In this document: piece by piece, positions 59,216-64,000 of the stretch
How positions within the stretch are numbered: position 1 is the stretch's first letter
How the letters are laid out: every line of letters begins with the position of its first letter
Source: CAADGU01 sp035444285
GTDB lineage: Bacteria; Chloroflexota; Anaerolineae; Promineifilales; Promineifilaceae
Reading direction: 5' to 3'
Assembly: GCA_035444285.1 (NCBI GenBank)
Contig: DAOMOK010000004.1
Location: 387,464-451,463 of the forward strand
DNA length: 64,000 nt
Made by a program: the position numbers and the translations under genes
The notes under the pieces: model-generated
Told to the model about the DNA's origin: nothing
The model's database searches: none
Seen by the model: only the letters and a program-made list of their open reading frames with translations

Positions 59216-60148
59216 CTACTCGACCTTTTGACCAAGCAGTGAGAGGCGCCCCAGCCCATAGCCGAGGGTGGTGATGAGCAGACCGGCGGCGATGGCTGCT
59301 GCCCGGCCAACACCGGCCAGACTGCGCTGGCGGGCGCTGTCGGTCAGGCCGCGCCACATGCCACTGGGTAATACTTTCAGCGTGTACGTGCGTTCGGTAG
59401 ACAGGCCGTCATTGGCGCCCACCAGGCGGGATAGCAATGCTTTGGATCGCCCTTCCAGGTAACACCGCCAACGATAATAGCCAAAATTGGCGCGGCCGGC
59501 CGGTACTTTATGGGATACTTGCGCCTGGGGTTGGTAGAGTAAAGTGGCCTGGGGCATGGCCTGGCGCAGCCGGATGCAAAATTCGGTCTCGTCATCTCCC
59601 TGGGGCCGGCCGCCTACATGCCCGATGCCATTGCGGAAGCCGCCCATTTGTTCGATGACGGCGCGGCGGTAAGACATGTTGCAGCCAATCAGGTTGCGTA
59701 CCGGAGCGATTTGCTCCGGCAGGCCGCGGTAGGTGCAGCCCACTACCCAGTAGAACTCTTCGGGGAACCAGCGGGGACGGCCGTTCAGCCACAAGGGATT
59801 GATTTTGCCACCCGCGCCCACGATGTCTACGGCCGTGTAAGCCGCCTGTAACTGCTCTAACCAATCCGGTTCGGCGATGGCGTCATCGTCCAGAAAAGCC
59901 ACTACCTCCCCAGTAGTGGCGGCCACGCCGCTGTTGCGCGTGCCATTCAGACCGCGCTCTTGGACATTTTCTACTACCGTTGCCTCAGGAAATTGGGTGC
60001 GGGCGCGGGCGAACATTGTTGGATTATGGTCAATGGCGACAACAATCTGGTGGGGTGGTACTGTTTGTTGGGCGACCGAGGCCACCGCTTCAATCAAATC
60101 TTGCCAACGCTCCTCAGTATGAGCGCAAATAATCACAGAAAAATTCAT
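59216..60148 (-). CDS. GT2 family glycosyltransferase
   Basis: A 310-residue GT2 enzyme. The GT-A domain begins with FSVIICAHTEERWQDLIEAVASV, the nucleotide-binding segment is IVVAIDHNP, and the acidic metal site is AFLDDDAIAEPDW. The late DDETEFCIRL is the catalytic-base region. A C-terminal membrane-like helix (AAIAAGLLITTLGYGLGRL) anchors it. GAGG lies before the ATG. It is in the minus-strand surface-glycan run. Confidence 0.9.
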   Translation of the reverse strand: MNFSVIICAHTEERWQDLIEAVASVAQQTVPPHQIVVAIDHNPTMFARARTQFPEATVVENVQERGLNGTRNSGVAATTGEVVAFLDDDAIAEPDWLEQLQAAYTAVDIVGAGGKINPLWLNGRPRWFPEEFYWVVGCTYRGLPEQIAPVRNLIGCNMSYRRAVIEQMGGFRNGIGHVGGRPQGDDETEFCIRLRQAMPQATLLYQPQAQVSHKVPAGRANFGYYRWRCYLEGRSKALLSRLVGANDGLSTERTYTLKVLPSGMWRGLTDSARQRSLAGVGRAAAIAAGLLITTLGYGLGRLSLLGQKVE

Positions 60149-60165
60149 GGAACCTCATGCGGACG

Positions 60166-61725
60166 TCAAACCGCTTGTGCTTCTTGCCACTGGGCCAGAT
60201 CAAAACTCAAGATGGGGCTAAGGTAATACTGCTTTCTGGCGACGCGCATAATGGCTGTGTGCAGATCGGTAATAGTGGCCGTGTTGGGGATATAGCCTAA
60301 CACGCCACTTTCAAAGGCAGCGCGCACATATTCGTCATGGGTGGCGGTGCTGATGACCAATACGGCCGTTTGCGGACATGCCCTGATGATTTTCTGCAAC
60401 ACCTCTTGCTGGCTTTTGCCTTCGGTGAAGGGGTTGATGATAAGCAGTTGGGGATCAACGGCTTCAATGGCTTCTGCTACCCGGCTTAAATCCTGAATTT
60501 CACCGACAACCTGGAAATGGGGATTGCGCGTCAGTAATTTGTGCATCCCTTGTAACTGCAGCGGCTGTTCGATAGCAAGCAAAATTTTGACGGTGACGGC
60601 CGTGTCGCCCGCGGTTTCTGCCGGTTGAGGGCGGCCGGCCAGACGTAGCAAATCCTGCGAAACATAGGGGCTGGTGGTTGGGTCAACGGCTGTCTGGGGT
60701 AAAAGGGCATATACGGCCGTGCCTTCACCCGCTCCAGACGTAATATGCAGCTCCCCATTCATCCAGGCCACCAACCCATGCATATGCTGCAAACCCATAC
60801 TGTGGTTCGATTGTAATGTCTGCTCCAGGTCGAACCCTATACCGTTATCTTCCACACGAACTTCCAGAAAAGGCTCCACGTATTTTAAGGTTATCTTTGC
60901 CTTGTCCGTTTGCGCGTGGCGCAAGATGTTATCAAGCGATTCCTGAACCAGGCGAAATACACATACCTCAATCTGAGGGTCAAACTTGTATTCCAGATTT
61001 TCCGTCTCCAATTCAATTGCCAACTCATATTGCTCCATCAGCCAGCGCAGGGTTGGTATCAGCCCCAAGTGCCCCAATATGCTGGGGTGCATTTCCTGCG
61101 CCAACCCCTCCACTTGTTGAATAACCTCTCCCAACATCTCTTTAGCCCCATTATAGAGAGAAGTATCTTCGTTCGCCGGTGCGGCTAACATGTTAAAAAC
61201 AAATTGCAGGTTGCGCAGTGATTGGTTGATTTTATGTTCCAATACATAAGCCATCTGCTGCCGTTGATGCTCTTGTGATAATACCAATCGTTGTGTAAAA
61301 GCGACTAACCGGTTTGCCTGTAATTGTTGATGACGGTTGAGCCGGGTGCTGACCGCGTTAAGCAGCACGTTGGTCTGAACAGGCTTGGTGAGATAATCAT
61401 CCGCTCCCAATTCCATACCCAGGCGCAAATCTTCTGGCCTGGCAAGGGCTGTCAGGAAAATAAATGGAATAACGGCCGTGTCAGAATGTTTTTGCAACGT
61501 GCGCAACACATCTAAGCCATTCATATCGGGCATCATAATGTCACACAAAATCAGGTCTGGCAGCTCCCGATGAGCTAAGGTTAAACCCTGATTTCCTGAA
61601 ATGGCAATCTCGATTTCATATCCGCCGCGCTCCAACATGGTGGAAATCAAACGAGAGGCGCTGACGTCATCTTCGATAAGCAAGATCTTGTAGGTTTTTG
61701 TGGAAAGGCTTTTGTTGTTAATCAT
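60166..61725 (-). CDS. Receiver-kinase-pseudoreceiver hybrid protein (NarL/DegS-type)
   Basis: A 519-residue cytoplasmic protein in three parts. N-terminal receiver: acidic pair near 18-20, phosphoacceptor D62 in LILCDIMMPD, Thr in FIFLTAL and Lys in YLTKPVQ. Middle: DegS/NarX-like kinase with a dimerisation helix and an HATPase domain that is complete (N box, DNGIGF, GLQHMHG, GEGTAVY). Instead of the usual ELHD, the helix reads LEHKINQSL (162-170). C-terminal: receiver-like fold with Asn at the phosphoacceptor site (LLIINPF) and Asn in place of Lys (GYIPN), without an HTH. It lies in the glycan locus. Whether it is an active kinase is open. Confidence 0.88.
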   Translation of the reverse strand: MINNKSLSTKTYKILLIEDDVSASRLISTMLERGGYEIEIAISGNQGLTLAHRELPDLILCDIMMPDMNGLDVLRTLQKHSDTAVIPFIFLTALARPEDLRLGMELGADDYLTKPVQTNVLLNAVSTRLNRHQQLQANRLVAFTQRLVLSQEHQRQQMAYVLEHKINQSLRNLQFVFNMLAAPANEDTSLYNGAKEMLGEVIQQVEGLAQEMHPSILGHLGLIPTLRWLMEQYELAIELETENLEYKFDPQIEVCVFRLVQESLDNILRHAQTDKAKITLKYVEPFLEVRVEDNGIGFDLEQTLQSNHSMGLQHMHGLVAWMNGELHITSGAGEGTAVYALLPQTAVDPTTSPYVSQDLLRLAGRPQPAETAGDTAVTVKILLAIEQPLQLQGMHKLLTRNPHFQVVGEIQDLSRVAEAIEAVDPQLLIINPFTEGKSQQEVLQKIIRACPQTAVLVISTATHDEYVRAAFESGVLGYIPNTATITDLHTAIMRVARKQYYLSPILSFDLAQWQEAQAV

Positions 61726-61762
61726 GATCCGGGGGCAATGGGCATGAAATAAACTGTGTCAA

Positions 61763-61812
61763 GATGGGAGATTGGCAATTGGCTGAATCGCCAATTGCCA
61801 ATCTCCTATCTC
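61763..61812. repeat. 7-bp-period hairpin array (GATTGGC/GCCAATC type)
   Basis: GGGAGATTGGCAATTGGC and GCCAATTGCCAATCTCC form a strong hairpin between two minus-strand genes. Confidence 0.85.
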
Positions 61813-61844
61813 ACGTCAGTTATCTCAAGAGTCGGTGAGTCTGT

Positions 61845-62912
61845 TTATCCAGACAATGGCGCCGTCTTAATAACGGGTTGGGGCTGTTGCACTGTCTCAG
61901 GTACATCCCGGCGGATGTGTGCGCGTAAATAACTGGCGTATATGTCCCGATAATGTTCGGCATAGCGGGTTTGCAACTCGTGGCAAACAGAGCAGTTCAT
62001 TTCGGTTGCCATGAGTGCATCGAAGCGAACAAGTAGTTTAGCAGCCACGTGTTTCAATCTGTCCTGAGGCAATTTGTGGCTCATCTTTACAAATTCGTTT
62101 GTATCTTCCAGCAGGGCGTGGAATGCTTTCTCAAATGTTTCCTGCGCTACTGAACTTTCCTGGTTTTTTACCGCCCGCAGGCTGGGATTATTGAGCCACT
62201 CCCGGAAAATGGTGCCCAAGACGCGGAACCCATCCCGAAAAGCATTCAGGTTGGACAATCCCATGAAACGCCGATTTTCAAAACTGGGCACTTCGGCCAC
62301 ACGTAAGCCGGCTTGCAGCGCCCGCACGTTCATCATGGTCTCAATTTCAAACCCATCGCCATTGAGATTTAGCAATGGAAGTGTCCAGGACCAGAACGCA
62401 TTGTAGCCGTAGCAGAGATCGGTGTATTTGCCGCCAAAAAAGAAACGTACCGCCCACACAAAAAACTGGTTGCCCAAATAGCGATGCACTTCCATATCTG
62501 AAGTGCCGCCGCCCTGCATGAAACGGGAGCCTTTAGCAAAATCGGCCCCGGCCAGCAACGCACCCACAAAGTTGGGAATTTCGGCGGGGTTTGTGGAACC
62601 ATCGGCGTCAATCATGACAATAATCTCACCGCTGGCGGCTTCAAAACCTTGGCGTAGGGCGTTGCCTTTGCCTTTGCCTTTCTGGTGAACGACGACAATG
62701 TCTGGGCGCAGTTCTTTAGCCAGGGCTACGGTGCGGTCGGTGGAACGGCCGTCTATCAATATCACCTCGTCTACCATATCGGGAATGGAAGCAAACAGTT
62801 GGGGGAGATTACGCTCTTCATTGAGTGTGGGCACAATCAAGCTAACGAGCGGTTTTTGCCTGGCTTGCGTACTAACAAAACGTGAAGCGAAAACAGGTAA
62901 TGTTACGGTCAT
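61845..62912 (-). CDS. GT2 family glycosyltransferase with C-terminal extension
   Basis: A 355-residue protein with a GT-A domain of the polyprenyl-phosphate sugar synthase or DPM1 type (SLIVPTLNEERNLPQLFAS, VILIDGRSTDRT, VMIDADGSTNPAE) and no C-terminal membrane helix. The extra 100 residues at the C-terminus are helical, with a cysteine pair (CSVC) and acidic/aromatic content. A strong ribosome-binding site, GGAGG, precedes the ATG at good spacing. It stands at the end of the glycan locus. Confidence 0.88.
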   Translation of the reverse strand: MTVTLPVFASRFVSTQARQKPLVSLIVPTLNEERNLPQLFASIPDMVDEVILIDGRSTDRTVALAKELRPDIVVVHQKGKGKGNALRQGFEAASGEIIVMIDADGSTNPAEIPNFVGALLAGADFAKGSRFMQGGGTSDMEVHRYLGNQFFVWAVRFFFGGKYTDLCYGYNAFWSWTLPLLNLNGDGFEIETMMNVRALQAGLRVAEVPSFENRRFMGLSNLNAFRDGFRVLGTIFREWLNNPSLRAVKNQESSVAQETFEKAFHALLEDTNEFVKMSHKLPQDRLKHVAAKLLVRFDALMATEMNCSVCHELQTRYAEHYRDIYASYLRAHIRRDVPETVQQPQPVIKTAPLSG

Positions 62913-63073
62913 CTCTATAATTCCTCCGCTTGATTTAGTTCCAATACTTTTCAGATGCTACTGTAAACTAAGAAGACCTAATCAGGGTATATGGTATTGG
63001 TACTACTACTTAACTACACAGGATTCAAAAATACGATTTCTTCCGCTGATAAGGCCATAGTAGCGGTCTCAGA

Positions 63074-63838
63074 TTACAAACTTTCTAACAACTTTCTGTC
63101 GTTTGCCGCCAGTTGGCCGAGGAACCATTTGTCCTCTTCGGAGAGTACGGCCGTGAGCAGCATCTCCGGGCGGCGTTCCCAGGTGCGGCGCAGCGCTTCC
63201 TGCCGCCGCCAGCGGTCAATTTGCCCGGCGTGGCCGGAACGCAGCACATCGGGCACGTCCCAACCGCGAAAGTTGGCCGGTTTGGTATAGTGTGGCCCTT
63301 CTAGCAGACCGGTGGCGTGACTGTCTGTTTCGGCGGCGCCCTCGGCGCCCAGCGCCCCCGGCAGCAGCCGCACTACCGCGTCTACAACCACCATCGCCGC
63401 CAATTCCCCACCGGTCAATACATAATCGCCAATAGAAATCTCGTCTGTCACCAGATGTTGGCGTACCCGTTCGTCTACCCCTTCATACCGGCCACAGATA
63501 AGCAGCAGCCGTTCATGCTGCGCCAATTCCTGGGCGATGGATTGGCTGAACGGCCGTCCCTGAGGCGTCATCAGGATAATGGGGTGAACAATCGAAGCAT
63601 TGCTCACCCCATTATTCAGGATTGACTCCACGGCCGTGAAAATCGGTTCCGGTTTAAGCACCATGCCGCCGCCGCCGCCAAAAGGAGGTTCGTCGGTGAC
63701 GCGGTGTTTGCCCGCCGCATAGTCACGCAGGTGGTGCAGGTGAATGTCCACCAACCCCGCAGTCTGCGCCCGCTGCAAGATGCTGTGGTTCAGATAAACA
63801 AATGCTTCCGGTAAGAGGGTAAGAATATCAATACGCAT
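63074..63838 (-). CDS. trmD: tRNA (guanine-37-N1)-methyltransferase
   Basis: A 254-residue SPOUT-class TrmD which methylates G37 of tRNAs next to the anticodon. RIDILTLLPEAF at the start, GGGGGMVLKPEP, LICGRYEGVDERV and SIGDYVLTGGELAAM (the trefoil-knot SAM site) are diagnostic. Start ATG 63838 is preferred over the upstream codons at 63844 and 63868 because the family begins MRIDILT. rpsP and rimM, usual neighbours, would be upstream beyond the window. Confidence 0.95.
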   Translation of the reverse strand: MRIDILTLLPEAFVYLNHSILQRAQTAGLVDIHLHHLRDYAAGKHRVTDEPPFGGGGGMVLKPEPIFTAVESILNNGVSNASIVHPIILMTPQGRPFSQSIAQELAQHERLLLICGRYEGVDERVRQHLVTDEISIGDYVLTGGELAAMVVVDAVVRLLPGALGAEGAAETDSHATGLLEGPHYTKPANFRGWDVPDVLRSGHAGQIDRWRRQEALRRTWERRPEMLLTAVLSEEDKWFLGQLAANDRKLLESL

Positions 63839-63930
63839 GACCATGCACTCACAAAGCCCAATCTCCAAAATGCAGAGTGGCTCTAAAGAAGGCTCTCTGG
63901 GAATTCAGAGGGTTGACAGTCCGTGATGTG

Positions 63931-63961
63931 GTAAGCGTTCAGTCCCTCTGGAGACCTGACA
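63931..63961. mobile_element. Partial or diverged end of the 94-bp MITE-like element
   Basis: GTAAGCGTTCAG, then CCTCTGGAGACCTGACA match the left end of copy 2 (29757-29788) with few changes, and the similarity stops at 63961. It lies upstream of trmD. Confidence 0.7.
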
Positions 63962-64000
63962 CCTTGTTTTTGATCAAACAGAGGGCATTTCTATTCTGAA

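Noticed and set aside
60166..60758. Separate DNA-binding response regulator at the end of the hybrid gene
   Set aside because: The C-terminal receiver is in one frame with the kinase and there is no HTH.

Overview
The window is about 64 kb of a bacterial chromosome. I read it as a member of the phylum Chloroflexota, probably class Anaerolineae or a relative. This is an inference from overall gene style (many polysaccharide glycosyltransferases, a eukaryote-like Ser/Thr kinase with a secreted C-terminus, PAC2, Uma2 and DUF4058 proteins, double-length PaaB) and from the dense small repeats. No rRNA or other decisive marker is present. Genes are closely packed on both strands. There is one tRNA (Leu, UAA), no CRISPR array, no prophage and no recognisable transposase.

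Layout. 1-3960: end of a restriction locus (3' end of an HNH/DUF262-type gene, then type I hsdR). 4130-11296: an active M16 peptidase and its metal-site-less partner, separated by DUF4058, Uma2, a ClC channel, a methyltransferase and a yefM-yoeB toxin-antitoxin pair. 11357-14494: acpS, two alpha/beta hydrolases and a PIG-L deacetylase. 14535-24598 (mostly minus): a lipid-linked-sugar type glycosyltransferase, a hexapeptide acyltransferase, PAC2, an FAD amine oxidase, an M20 peptidase, a histidine phosphatase and a large membrane Ser/Thr kinase. 24761-33653: YhfC-type membrane protein, a repeat-containing membrane protein, tRNA-Leu, tilS, brnTA, glgX and pckA. 34882-39298: a polysaccharide set (UDP-glucuronate decarboxylase-like, O-antigen ligase-like, GtrA-like, GT4). 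39671-44727: an AAA-type ATPase, a Doc/antitoxin pair, a small repeat protein, a thioesterase, a Mg-chelatase-like ATPase and acpP. 44913-47809: paaABCD for phenylacetyl-CoA epoxidation. 47865-62912: a second, larger surface-polysaccharide region (BcsB-like protein, four glycosyltransferases, flippase, multi-spanning membrane proteins, CPBP protease) with a hybrid sensor/response protein. 63074-63838: trmD.

The most unusual content lies in small-repeat families that cut across the genes. (1) The octamer ACGGCCGT is present far above chance, in coding DNA in all frames. (2) Arrays with a 7-bp period, usually folded as hairpins, sit in about twenty intergenic gaps, often touching the next start codon, and twice inside a membrane-protein gene. 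(3) A 94-bp MITE-like element has terminal inverted repeats and flanking direct repeats. (4) In-frame arrays of a 15-bp palindrome with 18-bp spacing occur inside hsdR. (5) A 21-bp palindromic insert splits ACGGCCGT in two unrelated genes. I consider these the best candidates for something undescribed. I could not search databases, so novelty is untested.
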